IMG/VR virus record: IMGVR_UViG_3300035703_000239 | Span: 1 to 36,116 of that record | DNA: 36,116 nucleotides | Direction: 5' to 3' (one strand) | DNA from: a virus | Shown here: piece by piece, positions 1 to 6,025 of the stretch | Layout of the letters: the number at the start of each line of letters is the position of its first letter | Position numbering within the stretch: position 1 is the first letter of the stretch | The notes under the pieces: generated by a model | What the model saw: only the letters and a program-made list of their open reading frames with translations | What the model was told of the DNA's origin: nothing | The model's database searches: none | Translations under genes and position numbers: made by a program

Positions 1-154
1 GTTTTCGCCTAAGTTCATCCTAGACTTTTTTCCCACCCCCCGCAAACCTTTGAGTTGCCCACCGTAGCGCTTGCCTCCACCCTAGTACGCCTACAAAGTG
101 CCTTTCTAAACGCGTCATAAGCGCTTTTTAGCCGTTTTTTTCCTTCTGGCATGT
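1..154. other. Terminase-proximal intergenic region, candidate cos/packaging site
   Basis: This stretch lies between the HNH gene and the window edge. It contains a C-rich run near 32-42 and several CCACC-type words, but no convincing promoter or terminator. In HK97-like cos phages the cohesive-end site lies between the HNH gene and the small terminase gene, which here begins at the other edge (36074). The packaging site is therefore inferred to lie in 36075-36116 plus 1-154. No terminal direct repeat between the two window ends is visible. A weak 45-codon minus-strand frame also covers the region. Confidence 0.4.
15..152 (-). CDS. Possible small basic protein (45 aa), doubtful
   Basis: An ATG at 152, two bases after the HNH stop codon, opens a frame of 45 codons ending in TGA at 15-17. 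The product would be very basic (starts MPEGKKRLKSAYDAF) and matches no family I know. The ATG is preceded by AAGC rather than a clear Shine-Dalgarno sequence. Its position directly after HNH fits an operon, but it overlaps the inferred packaging region and could be a chance frame. I list it only because nothing else occupies this space. Confidence 0.25.
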   Translation of the reverse strand: MPEGKKRLKSAYDAFRKALCRRTRVEASATVGNSKVCGGWEKSLG

Positions 155-475
155 CTACGCTTTCCTTTTCTGTTTCTCGCGCTCTACGGGCCAACCATCA
201 ATCCCAATGGTCGGCTTGTCCTTCCAGCCTAAATCCTTGCGCGTCTTATCGGCATGACAGCCAGTGCAAAGCCCTTGCAAGTTCGCATCGTCGTTAGTTC
301 CGCCCTTGTGCAGCGGCAGAATGTGATCGAGCTCGGTCGCTAGTCTCACTCGGTTTGCTCGCTCGCAAATAACGCAGAGTGGCTTAGCATGGAACCAGTA
401 AGAGCGCAGACGTTGCAGGTCTCGACCTCGTATCCTTTCCGTTCGCGTCTCGCTGGTCGTGGCTTGTCGCATCAT
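155..475 (-). CDS. HNH endonuclease, packaging-associated type
   Basis: This 106-residue protein carries a compact HNH (beta-beta-alpha-metal) nuclease fold. A CVIC pair at residues 34-37 is followed by the LDHI-P-H core (about residues 49-55), the NL(Q)GLC-GCH segment, and HADKT. The two CxxC pairs would hold a structural zinc, and the His residues of LDHI and HADKT would bind the catalytic metal. The gene would be adjacent to the small terminase gene if the window ends are joined, the conserved place of HNH proteins that assist terminase cleavage in HK97-like cos phages. A role in cutting cos with the terminase is inferred from that position. The ATG at 475 overlaps the stop of the upstream membrane-protein gene in an ATGA arrangement; a second ATG follows directly at 472. 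Confidence 0.88.
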   Translation of the reverse strand: MMRQATTSETRTERIRGRDLQRLRSYWFHAKPLCVICERANRVRLATELDHILPLHKGGTNDDANLQGLCTGCHADKTRKDLGWKDKPTIGIDGWPVEREKQKRKA

Positions 476-636
476 CGCAGTCTCTCACGTAGGTAAGCAA
501 TCGGCAGGCTTACGATCCAGCAAACAACGTAAACAATGCCGATGCAGACACCAAGCGCAGCGCCGACAGCAAAAGCGCCAAACCAAAGCGCAGCCAAGAA
601 AACTTTGCCGAGATTCTCTAACACAAGGCCATCCAT
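472..636 (-). CDS. Small membrane protein (54 aa)
   Basis: ATG at 636 opens a 54-codon frame that ends in TGA at 472-474 and overlaps the HNH start by four bases, so translational coupling is likely. The protein begins MDGLVLENLGKVF and then runs through an almost uninterrupted hydrophobic stretch (about residues 10-48, rich in Ala, Val, Gly, Ile and Trp), long enough for one long or two short membrane segments. It ends in a basic RERLR tail that would face the cytoplasm. It resembles no named family to me. A second holin-like or superinfection-related role is conceivable, but the gene is far from the lysis cassette, so I leave function open. Confidence 0.6.
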   Translation of the reverse strand: MDGLVLENLGKVFLAALWFGAFAVGAALGVCIGIVYVVCWIVSLPIAYLRERLR

Positions 637-658
637 TTTTTTTTGCAATCCGTATACC

Positions 659-853
659 CTACGCCCTACCCTCTTTTACTGCAATCGACATCACGCGCGA
701 GGCGTTGTCCATAAGGTAGCAGGCTAGGTGCTGGAGTCGCCTGCGATCTGGATCACAAGGTGAGCATTCCTTTTGTAGCTCTCTCGCTAGCTGCATGATC
801 TCAGTGCTAGCCCTGCCGATCTTAAGCTGATCGTCTGGCGTAAGAATATCCAT
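659..853 (-). CDS. Hypothetical small phage protein (64 aa)
   Basis: The frame stays open upstream to 931, but that extension runs through a strong terminator hairpin (899-924). The ATG at 853 (MDILTPDDQLKIGRAS...) has a good GAGGG ribosome site four bases upstream, so I take 853. The 64-residue product is mostly helical, with a Cys-containing CSPCDPDRRR segment near the middle and a positively charged C-terminus. I do not recognise a family. It lies between the terminator and the HNH/membrane pair, so it is probably expressed by read-through or from an unrecognised weak promoter. Confidence 0.6.
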   Translation of the reverse strand: MDILTPDDQLKIGRASTEIMQLARELQKECSPCDPDRRRLQHLACYLMDNASRVMSIAVKEGRA

Positions 854-898
854 AAGCCCTCGTAAATTTTTTGCCCATGCTGGCGATAGTACCCACCC

Positions 899-924
899 AA
901 AAAAAATCCCGCGCTGGGCGGGAT
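899..924 (-). terminator. Rho-independent terminator of the leftward early operon
   Basis: On the minus strand a perfect 7-bp stem (ATCCCGC / GCGGGAT) closes a 5-base loop and is followed by eight T residues. It lies just past the stop codon of the gene ending at 941. It would end transcripts coming from the replication promoter at 5150-5177, leaving the HNH and membrane-protein genes to read-through or another promoter. Confidence 0.85.
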
Positions 925-940
925 AAACCAACAGAAGGAG

Positions 941-1243
941 TCAGTCCCCATTATGCCCGAGCTTGCAAGAATCGCAAGAAGCAAGCGCGTGCTCTAGCAA
1001 GTCAATTGCCAGGCTCTTGTTAGCAAGATCGCTAACCGTTCGCACCTGATCGCTTCGTCTAATCACGACCAAGGCTTGCTGCATGGCTTTTTTACAAAGT
1101 GCCCCCTGTTTTTTTTCTGATGTGTCCGGCATACCCACCCCCCCTTTTTTCATAGACTGTAATCGAGTGATGAAAGCGAGCTCTTCTTCCTCTTGATCCG
1201 TCCAGTCCTCGGTGATCGCTTTCATGGCTCGTTTCTTCTTCAT
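941..1243 (-). CDS. Hypothetical phage protein (100 aa)
   Basis: The ATG at 1243 overlaps the stop of the preceding gene (ATGA), the pattern used throughout this operon, so I keep this start although internal Met residues could also serve. The N-terminus is very basic (MKKKRAMK), followed by an acidic segment (DWTDQEEEEL). The second half is helical and ends with a CDSC pair near the C-terminus. I recognise no domain. Last gene before the terminator at 899-924. Confidence 0.55.
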   Translation of the reverse strand: MKKKRAMKAITEDWTDQEEEELAFITRLQSMKKGGVGMPDTSEKKQGALCKKAMQQALVVIRRSDQVRTVSDLANKSLAIDLLEHALASCDSCKLGHNGD

Positions 1244-1425
1244 AGCCCGAACCTAATCTCTTTTAAGATTTCCTCGGCTTGCAAGCGCAACTCGATGGAC
1301 CGCTTGTGCAGCTCGATAGATTGATTAATGATCGCCAGCGCTCGTTCCTCTAATGCGCTCGATAGCCTGGCCTGGTCAATCACGTCATCCGTAATCGATC
1401 TTGCTGCAATCTCTTTGAAGTTCAT
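1240..1425 (-). CDS. Small helical hypothetical protein (61 aa)
   Basis: A longer frame reaches up to 1608, but its first 60 residues overlap the neighbouring DUF551-like gene out of frame and look non-coding. The ATG at 1425 (MNFKEIAARSITDDVI...) overlaps the preceding stop as ATGA and gives 61 residues. The product is almost entirely alpha-helical, with repeated ELHKRSIELRLQAEEIL-type heptads suggesting a short coiled coil. No family recognised. Confidence 0.6.
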   Translation of the reverse strand: MNFKEIAARSITDDVIDQARLSSALEERALAIINQSIELHKRSIELRLQAEEILKEIRFGL

Positions 1426-1604
1426 AGCAATCCCTTGATGTGATCTGGCACCTTCGGTAGCGGAGCCCAAGCAATCGCCCAGTCGCTCCATGTTCCGATG
1501 ACACACACACCGCCAGGATTGAGCAGCAAAACCTTTACGCCTAAAGGAGGTTCTTGCTCGGCAGCGGTGCGCCAGATAGCGTTTCCTGCCTTGTAAGTTT
1601 TCAC
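1422..1604 (-). CDS. DUF551-like small phage protein
   Basis: GTG at 1604 overlaps the upstream stop as GTGA. The 60-residue protein has the layout of the DUF551 family common in phages: an N-terminal Trp segment, an EPPLGVKVLLLN strand, a Gly-rich turn (NPGGVCVIGTW) and a C-terminal WAPLPKVPD signature. The family has no established biochemical role; it is typically an accessory gene in early regions. Similarity is judged by eye from the conserved Trp and PLP pattern. Confidence 0.65.
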   Translation of the reverse strand: MKTYKAGNAIWRTAAEQEPPLGVKVLLLNPGGVCVIGTWSDWAIAWAPLPKVPDHIKGLL

Positions 1605-2188
1605 GCAACCCTCAGATTAAACGGATTATTAAACGAGTAGCTTGTCGCCTTCTTCGCAAGATAGAGCTTCTTGAGACCGCCTGTGCGCTTGTTGCTCACA
1701 ATCGTCTCGATGATCAAGCCCTTATCCAACAGCAGTTTTATGTGTGGCGTTAAGCTCCCGTACGAGACATTGCAACCGTCTGCGATCTGCTGCTTTGTAA
1801 CCTCGCAGCCCTGAGCCTCGATCCAGTCTAGGAATTTCTGCGAAACCTCTAGCTGTGGCTTGTAAGCCTCGCGCTCTCTTACCTCGCCTGTGCAAAAGTA
1901 CAGCACCCATTTTGACTTGACCAATCGCTTCTCTGTGAACAACAGATTACGCTCGACCATGCGTTTTAAGCGAGCGTGAGCTGCGCTCTTGGTAACCTGG
2001 AAACGCTTGCTTACCGCCTCTCCAGTAACCCATGCAGCGCGGCTCTTGAGATACCGATAGTATTGCCTGTCTGTGTCGCTTACAAAATGAATTTCTGGCA
2101 AGATTGACTCGCGCAAAATCTGCTTGGCTTCCTCGATGTCGCCAGCGTCTAAGGCTTTCAAAGCCAGTTCCATGATTACTTTGCTCAT
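1601..2188 (-). CDS. Winged-helix DNA-binding protein
   Basis: ATG at 2188 (MSKVIMELALKALDAG...) overlaps the upstream stop as ATGA and replaces a longer frame start at 2248. The 195-residue protein has an N-terminal helical segment and then two helix-turn-helix-like units. The first is AVSKRFQVTKSAAHARLKRM (about residues 77-96 of the chosen start) with a following wing. The second is QQIADGCNVSYGSLTPHIKL (about 138-157) and again a wing with RTGG. Two winged helices in tandem suggest a transcription regulator or a replication accessory factor. The target is unknown. It is not a CI-like repressor. Confidence 0.65.
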   Translation of the reverse strand: MSKVIMELALKALDAGDIEEAKQILRESILPEIHFVSDTDRQYYRYLKSRAAWVTGEAVSKRFQVTKSAAHARLKRMVERNLLFTEKRLVKSKWVLYFCTGEVREREAYKPQLEVSQKFLDWIEAQGCEVTKQQIADGCNVSYGSLTPHIKLLLDKGLIIETIVSNKRTGGLKKLYLAKKATSYSFNNPFNLRVA

Positions 2189-2562
2189 TTTCGCTCCCCT
2201 GCTTCGATCTCTCTTAAAAGTATTTCCAACCTGGCTAAAGCATTCCAAGCTACATGCGCCGCGTGTAAAAGCTCTGTCGCCTCATCGTGCATCGTGTCGT
2301 TCTCTGCCAGTAAATGGCGGTACATGGCTTCGGTATAGCGCGAAAATCCTGCATCAACAAACTGCCAGCCATCAACCGTGTACTTTCTTGCGCCGTATTC
2401 GCCCACATCGATAACCGCTCGCAAAGCCCTGTGCATCGAGTTAAAAATCAGCGTTGGTCTAATCTTGCCTGCATCTAACTTCGCACCTGGTGAATGCTGG
2501 TCTAATCCTGCTGGGTCTCGTTCCATGCGCGGCTTTTGGTGCATATTGTGATCGCCACTCAT
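2185..2562 (-). CDS. DUF5664 (dATP/dGTP diphosphohydrolase N-terminal-like) protein
   Basis: The 125-residue sequence follows the DUF5664 pattern: GAKLDAGKIRPTLI at residues 26-39, an AL..VI..GEYGARKYTVDGW segment, RYTEAMYRHLLA, and a C-terminal HDEAT-LLHAAHVAWNALA helix where acidic and His residues would bind Mg2+ in the all-alpha NTP pyrophosphohydrolase fold. Families of this kind clear or reshape dNTP pools. The relative in cyanophage S-2L (MazZ) belongs to the 2-aminoadenine pathway, but no PurZ or DatZ partner is present here. A housekeeping nucleotide-pool role is therefore more likely. Overlaps both neighbours by four bases. Confidence 0.68.
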   Translation of the reverse strand: MSGDHNMHQKPRMERDPAGLDQHSPGAKLDAGKIRPTLIFNSMHRALRAVIDVGEYGARKYTVDGWQFVDAGFSRYTEAMYRHLLAENDTMHDEATELLHAAHVAWNALARLEILLREIEAGERK

Positions 2563-2906
2563 GTGTTCTCCTGATTTAGCTTAGTTCTTTCAGTCGTAGC
2601 CCCGTTACGATATTCACCGCCGTTCTTATCCTTTAGTTTGGCTTCGATGGCTCTTGCAAAAGTCGTATCAGTCCAATGCGCAGTCCAATCTCGGTTATGA
2701 CGCACGCTGTTTATTTCTTCATCCGTCAGCCCAACCCATTCCTTCTTTGGTGGTGCTGTGTAGAGGGGCTTGCATTCCCAGGTGATATGCCAATCCTCCT
2801 GTGGTTTCCAGTGCAAATATGGAGGCCCGATCACTTTGTTTACCATCATCCACGCCACCGGCTGTCCGTCATCTGCTGGTGTCTTTGCATTCTTGTTTTC
2901 GCTCAT
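2559..2906 (-). CDS. Conserved phage protein of unknown function (115 aa)
   Basis: The protein has the composite layout common in small phage early proteins: QPVAWMMVNKVIGPPY, then a PLYTAPP segment (about residues 47-53), then WVGLTDEEI and a helical FARAIEAKLKDKN motif. The C-terminal part is polar and probably disordered. These modules recur in many proteobacterial phages without known function. ATGA overlaps on both sides place it firmly in the leftward operon. Confidence 0.65.
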   Translation of the reverse strand: MSENKNAKTPADDGQPVAWMMVNKVIGPPYLHWKPQEDWHITWECKPLYTAPPKKEWVGLTDEEINSVRHNRDWTAHWTDTTFARAIEAKLKDKNGGEYRNGATTERTKLNQENT

Positions 2907-3076
2907 GCCATGTCCCCCGTCATATCGATGAGCTCTTGTCGCGCCGCTTTTACCTTGGCTTGCAAGTCTTTAAGATCGTCGATCAAGATTCGCAACTCGC
3001 GTGAATGAACGATTACATAATCGTTTTCTGCTGCCAGCTTCTCCAGCAGTTTGTAGGCTTTCTGTTTGTTGGTCAT
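2903..3076 (-). CDS. Small coiled-coil protein (57 aa)
   Basis: The ATG at 3076 has a near-perfect AAGGAG ribosome site seven bases upstream, so it is preferred over the open-frame start at 3124. The 57-residue product (MTNKQKAYKLLEKLA...) is charged and helical with heptad-like Leu/Ile spacing, compatible with a coiled coil. It lies directly after the helicase gene. Function unknown. Confidence 0.6.
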   Translation of the reverse strand: MTNKQKAYKLLEKLAAENDYVIVHSRELRILIDDLKDLQAKVKAARQELIDMTGDMA

Positions 3077-3136
3077 AGCGACTCCTTGTTGAAGAAATCC
3101 AATCTTCCTAGCCTTTTCTGGCATGTTCGTAATACT

Positions 3137-4045
3137 TTAGTCGCGCCTGCAAAAGTCAATGGCAAACCCGTTTTGCATCTCGACGTATTGCTGAGACTGC
3201 CGGTCATACCAAAGCCTTATCACGCCTTCCCACTCGCCATTTCGCTGCTTCTCGACTGCGAGATAAGCGTCAGGGATTGACTGATCGACCACGCCGTTAG
3301 CCTCAAGCTCGCGCTCTTTTTTCTTGTTCCTGTGCAGCAGCATCACGTTGTCGACCTGATCGGCTATTGAGCCGCTGCCCTTCAGGTCCATCTTGCTCGG
3401 CAAGTTCTCATCGTTTTGCTGCTTGCGAATGTGATGCACCAGGTGAACGTGCATATCCTGATCCCTCGCAAGCGCACAGAGCTCATCCGTGAAGTTCTTT
3501 TGACCGTTGTAGTCATCTTCGCCTTTGACGCACTTCATCAGGCTATCGACTAGGTAGTGCTTGCACTGTAGCTGCTTAGTCGCATAGACACCAACGCCAA
3601 GCACCTGCTGGGGCGAGACGGTGCCTTGCTGGTCGTAAAACCACATGTTCGCGCCTACCCAGTCCCTAAAGGCTTCGTATTGGTCTACAGTCGGCATCGA
3701 CATGCGCGACCACTGCCGGACCATGCGCTTAAGGGTCGCTAGTGGCTTCATCTCGAAAGATGCGATAACTAGCTTTTGACCTTGCGCGATCAGACCAAGC
3801 GCAATCTGGCCGGTGAGCATGGATTTTCCGCTTCCATTCTGGCCTGCATAGACCGTGATTTCACCAAGCCGGAACCGGAACAAATCCTCGGTCTTGCTCC
3901 AAGGCATGACGATCTTCGGAGCGTGTACCGGATGCCGCACTTCGTCGATAAGCTGATCCATGCAATCAGCAACTGGGCGCACCTTGACGCTTGCCTCCAT
4001 CGACTCGTACCAGGCTTGATAATCGAGGTCTTGAATGATATTCAT
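3137..4045 (-). CDS. Replicative DNA helicase, RecA-fold DnaB/T7 gp4-like
   Basis: This 302-residue protein is a hexameric-helicase motor domain without a DnaB-type N-terminal domain or primase. Walker A is AGQNGSGKS at residues 67-75. The SFEM segment holds the catalytic Glu at 98. Walker B is HYLVDSL with Asp167. The sensor-like HHIRK is at 204-208. LKGSGSIADQVDN at 221-233 is the typical DnaB/Twinkle H4-type segment, and AVEKQRNGE with an expected arginine finger follows. It would unwind phage DNA at the fork after loading by the initiator encoded two genes upstream. The gene overlaps its upstream neighbour by four bases. No primase is seen, so a host primase is probably recruited. Confidence 0.88.
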   Translation of the reverse strand: MNIIQDLDYQAWYESMEASVKVRPVADCMDQLIDEVRHPVHAPKIVMPWSKTEDLFRFRLGEITVYAGQNGSGKSMLTGQIALGLIAQGQKLVIASFEMKPLATLKRMVRQWSRMSMPTVDQYEAFRDWVGANMWFYDQQGTVSPQQVLGVGVYATKQLQCKHYLVDSLMKCVKGEDDYNGQKNFTDELCALARDQDMHVHLVHHIRKQQNDENLPSKMDLKGSGSIADQVDNVMLLHRNKKKERELEANGVVDQSIPDAYLAVEKQRNGEWEGVIRLWYDRQSQQYVEMQNGFAIDFCRRD

Positions 4046-4338
4046 GCGTCGACCTCCGAATCCCAGACGATAACCGGTGAAGTCTCTAGGTAGTTGGCAA
4101 TGACTCGCGCAGGGCTAAATCGCAAGACGGCTTGCACGATCTTGTAAACCGCTTCCGAGTCAATGCCTGAGACAAAGACGCGCAGTGACCTTACAAAGCG
4201 GAAATCAAAATCGTGCTTGGCAACAATAACGACTGGATAAAGTTCGTCAGCGTCGGGCTTGCCTTCAAGATCGATAAAAACGGCTCGTGGGGGTTTGCCT
4301 GCAATGAGTTGAGAGCTAACAAAGTCGTGGCCGATCAT
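4042..4338 (-). CDS. Hypothetical protein between initiator and helicase (98 aa)
   Basis: The 98-residue product alternates short hydrophobic strands (RAVFIDLEG, PVVIVAKHDF, SLRVFVSGI) with a helix (SEAVYKIVQAVLRF), suggesting a small alpha/beta fold. No catalytic motif or named family is recognised. It is flanked by four-base overlaps with the initiator and helicase genes, so it is co-expressed with them. A helicase-loading or accessory role is possible but rests only on position. Confidence 0.6.
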   Translation of the reverse strand: MIGHDFVSSQLIAGKPPRAVFIDLEGKPDADELYPVVIVAKHDFDFRFVRSLRVFVSGIDSEAVYKIVQAVLRFSPARVIANYLETSPVIVWDSEVDA

Positions 4339-5039
4339 ATGCCACCCCTGCCAGCAGCAGCGTCGAGGTTTGTCGATGGAGTTGACTTTCTATCTTTTTC
4401 TAGCCATTCAGCCTTAAAGCCTGCCCATCCTCGCTCGCAAGATAGTTGGAATACCTCAGCGATGCTCATCTTAGCTAAATCAGCCTCTCGCTTAATACCC
4501 TCAAATGCAATGACTGTAAGAGGAGCTTTCTTTTGCTTGCGTAATGCTTTGTAAGACTGCCAGAGCGTCTCGGAAACGCCTTCAGGTTTAGCAACAACAA
4601 TACCATTTGATTTAGGTTTATTACTTTGGTTATTGGTTATTGGTTGTTGGTTATTGGTTGGTTGCACGGTCGTTGAACGCTCGTTGAACGTCTGTTGAAC
4701 GGTCGTTGAACATCTGTTAATCGCTCGTTTAGCTGCCGATGCTTTTCCAGCCTTAGAAGCACTCTCAAGCTGTTGCCTGTAGTGCTCAATCTCACGATCA
4801 CATCTTTTGTGATGCCATTCATCGCCCTGCAAATCGAAAAACATGCTCAATATGCTTTGCAAGGCATCTTGCTGACTTCGAGCGTTTACTTTCATTGAAA
4901 GCTCAGACATCGAGTTTGGTAGCGGCTTTTCTGTGTCGTAGTAAAGCCAAAGCAACTTCAGGTAAATACCAACTTCTTCGTTGGTCAAGAATGAAGTGTC
5001 TTTTATGAAGTCACCAATATGGTGCTGGTAATAGTGCAT
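4335..5039 (-). CDS. DUF1376 (YdaU-like) replication initiator / replisome organiser
   Basis: Residues 1-85 show the DUF1376 signature: MHYYQHHIGDFIKDTSFLTN, YLKLLWLYYDTEKPLP, and a DEWHHKRCDREIEHYRQ helix. A low-complexity linker of about residues 102-137 is rich in Thr, Gln and Asn. The C-terminal part (about 150-234) is helical, with a W-KAEWL segment typical of replisome organisers. The linker is encoded by DNA repeats of 11 bp and 7 bp, neither a multiple of three, so the repeats look selected at DNA level as an origin, as iterons within lambda gene O are. The start has AAAGG seven bases upstream and lies about 105 bp downstream of the predicted transcription start. First gene of the helicase operon. 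Confidence 0.82.
   Translation of the reverse strand: MHYYQHHIGDFIKDTSFLTNEEVGIYLKLLWLYYDTEKPLPNSMSELSMKVNARSQQDALQSILSMFFDLQGDEWHHKRCDREIEHYRQQLESASKAGKASAAKRAINRCSTTVQQTFNERSTTVQPTNNQQPITNNQSNKPKSNGIVVAKPEGVSETLWQSYKALRKQKKAPLTVIAFEGIKREADLAKMSIAEVFQLSCERGWAGFKAEWLEKDRKSTPSTNLDAAAGRGGI
4630..4736 (-). repeat. Candidate replication origin: 11-bp iterons plus tandem AT-rich heptamers
   Basis: On the plus strand, five 11-bp units start at 4671, 4682, 4693, 4704 and 4715, with core [C/T]GTTGAACG degrading to TGTTAATCG in the fifth. A weak sixth unit starts at 4726. Directly alongside, at 4630-4657, four tandem 7-bp units (TTATTGG, three exact and one TTGTTGG) form an AT-rich block. Neither period is a multiple of three, although the region is inside a coding sequence. 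Iterons beside an AT-rich unwinding element inside the initiator gene is the arrangement of the lambda origin in gene O. Function as an origin is inferred. Confidence 0.75.
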
Positions 5040-5149
5040 TTTTTACCTTTCATCAAAGGTTGCCATCACTGAAAGATGCAAAGGGCAGGCGGGTGATGAG
5101 GCCGCTTTTCCCCCCGTCGGGGTATCCCTTGCCGTACAACTATATCAGC

Positions 5150-5177
5150 ATTATAGCTCTAATATTTTGCAAGTCCA
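5150..5177 (-). promoter_or_regulatory. Sigma70-like promoter of the replication operon
   Basis: On the minus strand a perfect -10 box TATAAT (5155-5150) follows TGGACT (5177-5172, four of six bases of TTGACA) with a 16-bp spacer. Transcription would start near 5143, about 105 bases before the initiator start codon. The promoter overlaps the 3' end of the PD-(D/E)XK-like gene, so the downstream operon can be transcribed independently of that gene. Confidence 0.7.
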
Positions 5178-5504
5178 CCCTGCCTTTAGCTTCCCCCAGC
5201 CGTGAACCTCGATCTTCCAGCCTGCTCGCAGAATGGCCGGCAGGTGCTCACAGTCTGCAATCTTCTTGACCCTTGCCTGCACATTGCCGCGAGTGGTTGT
5301 CTGCACTAAGAGCGTCTCGCCTTCCCTAATCGCCAGTATGTCTCCGATGTTAAACAAGTCCTTTCGCTGCTTAGCCCACGGGTTCCAGTGCTCGACGATC
5401 TGGCAGAGATAACCGCGCTCGCGCAGTGCTGCTAGCGATCTCTGAGTCGGACTAACGGATGAATGGCGTTTTTTAGGTGGCTGAGTGGTCGTAATTGTCG
5501 TCAC
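5151..5504 (-). CDS. PD-(D/E)XK nuclease-like phage protein
   Basis: I choose GTG at 5504 because AAGGA lies eight bases upstream; the frame is open to 5558. The product (about 117 residues) matches a small family frequent in environmental phages: SLAALRERGYLCQIVEHWN, then DLFNIGDILAI, then LLVQTTTRGNVQARVKKI, then EVHGWGKLKAGW. The Asp in the DLF-GDILAI strand and the Gln-x-T strand take the place of the acidic and polar residues of restriction-endonuclease-like folds, so a nuclease or Holliday-junction role is possible. The final catalytic Lys is not obvious, so activity is uncertain. It is the first leftward gene of the divergent control region. Confidence 0.6.
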   Translation of the reverse strand: MTTITTTQPPKKRHSSVSPTQRSLAALRERGYLCQIVEHWNPWAKQRKDLFNIGDILAIREGETLLVQTTTRGNVQARVKKIADCEHLPAILRAGWKIEVHGWGKLKAGWTCKILEL

Positions 5505-5572
5505 GATGACAGTCCTTCGCGGGGAATTGAGGGAATATACGTCTACACCAACAAACAAACACGGAGTCGCAA

Positions 5573-5830
5573 ATGATCAAGTTCATGAAACATTACGTCA
5601 CAAACGGCGATGTCAAAGCTAAGGTTTTCTACAGCAGCTCACCGCGCATTGATGGCCGAAAGTCAGTGACGCTTTACGCAAGAGACTACACGCGCAACCT
5701 TGGCCGCATCTTTGATGAATACGTCAACGAGACTGATAGCTGCTCAGATTACTTTGAGACTGGCCGCGTCGAGTTCTTCGAGGATCATCCGTTCTACGCA
5801 CAAGCCCTTGCGAGATGCGCTAACCACTAA
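5573..5830 (+). CDS. Conserved hypothetical early protein (85 aa)
   Basis: This is the first gene of the rightward operon, with CGGAG nine bases before the ATG. The 85-residue sequence has a strand-rich start (YVTNGDVKAKVFYSSS), then SVTLYARDYTRNLGRIF and a C-terminal DYFETGRVEFFEDHPFYAQA segment. Similar small proteins occur at the start of early operons of phages of proteobacteria, but no function is known to me. The region between it and the divergent leftward gene (5505-5572) should carry its promoter. I could not find a convincing -35/-10 pair there. Confidence 0.65.
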   Translation: MIKFMKHYVTNGDVKAKVFYSSSPRIDGRKSVTLYARDYTRNLGRIFDEYVNETDSCSDYFETGRVEFFEDHPFYAQALARCANH

Positions 5831-5835
5831 CAACC

Positions 5836-5851
5836 AGGGGCTTCGGCCCCT
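5836..5851 (+). promoter_or_regulatory. UUCG-loop hairpin between two early genes
   Basis: A perfect 6-bp stem (AGGGGC / GCCCCT) closes a TTCG tetraloop, an exceptionally stable RNA hairpin. It starts just after a stop codon and ends two bases before the CCGGAG ribosome site of the next gene. There is no T tract, so it is not a standard terminator. mRNA end protection or translational insulation is more likely. Confidence 0.55.
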
Positions 5852-5863
5852 ACCGGAGTCAAC

Positions 5864-6025
5864 ATGAAAATCGTACTTACAAAAGAGCAGCTTTGCGAAA
5901 TCCTAAAGCAATATTTCTACGACGAGCATAACGTGCCGCCGTACAAAACAGAGATTACTTTCGACTGCTACAACGAGACCGACTTTTGCAAGATCGTTTA
6001 CACCGAGCACAAGCATGGACTATGA
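5864..6025 (+). CDS. Small hypothetical protein (53 aa)
   Basis: ATG at 5864 follows CGGAG and opens 53 codons ending at TGA 6023-6025. The product starts MKIVLTKEQLCEILKQYFYD and contains two Cys residues in a TFDCYNETDFCKI strand pair. Its composition is like that of its neighbours. It overlaps the next start by 11 bases. No family recognised. Confidence 0.6.
   Translation: MKIVLTKEQLCEILKQYFYDEHNVPPYKTEITFDCYNETDFCKIVYTEHKHGL

Noticed and set aside
1426-1608. N-terminal extension of the 61-residue protein
   Set aside because: Overlaps the DUF551-like gene in another frame and is Arg/Cys-rich; the ATG at 1425 has the usual ATGA overlap.
2185-2562. Possible 2-aminoadenine (Z-genome) pathway because of the MazZ-related DUF5664 protein
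   Set aside because: No PurZ (adenylosuccinate synthetase-like), DatZ or DpoZ gene is present; DUF5664 proteins are common in phages with ordinary bases.
5505-5572. Promoter and operator for the rightward early operon
   Set aside because: The location is right and a partial inverted repeat (GTCGTCACGATGAC) is present, but no convincing -35/-10 pair or symmetric operator could be identified.
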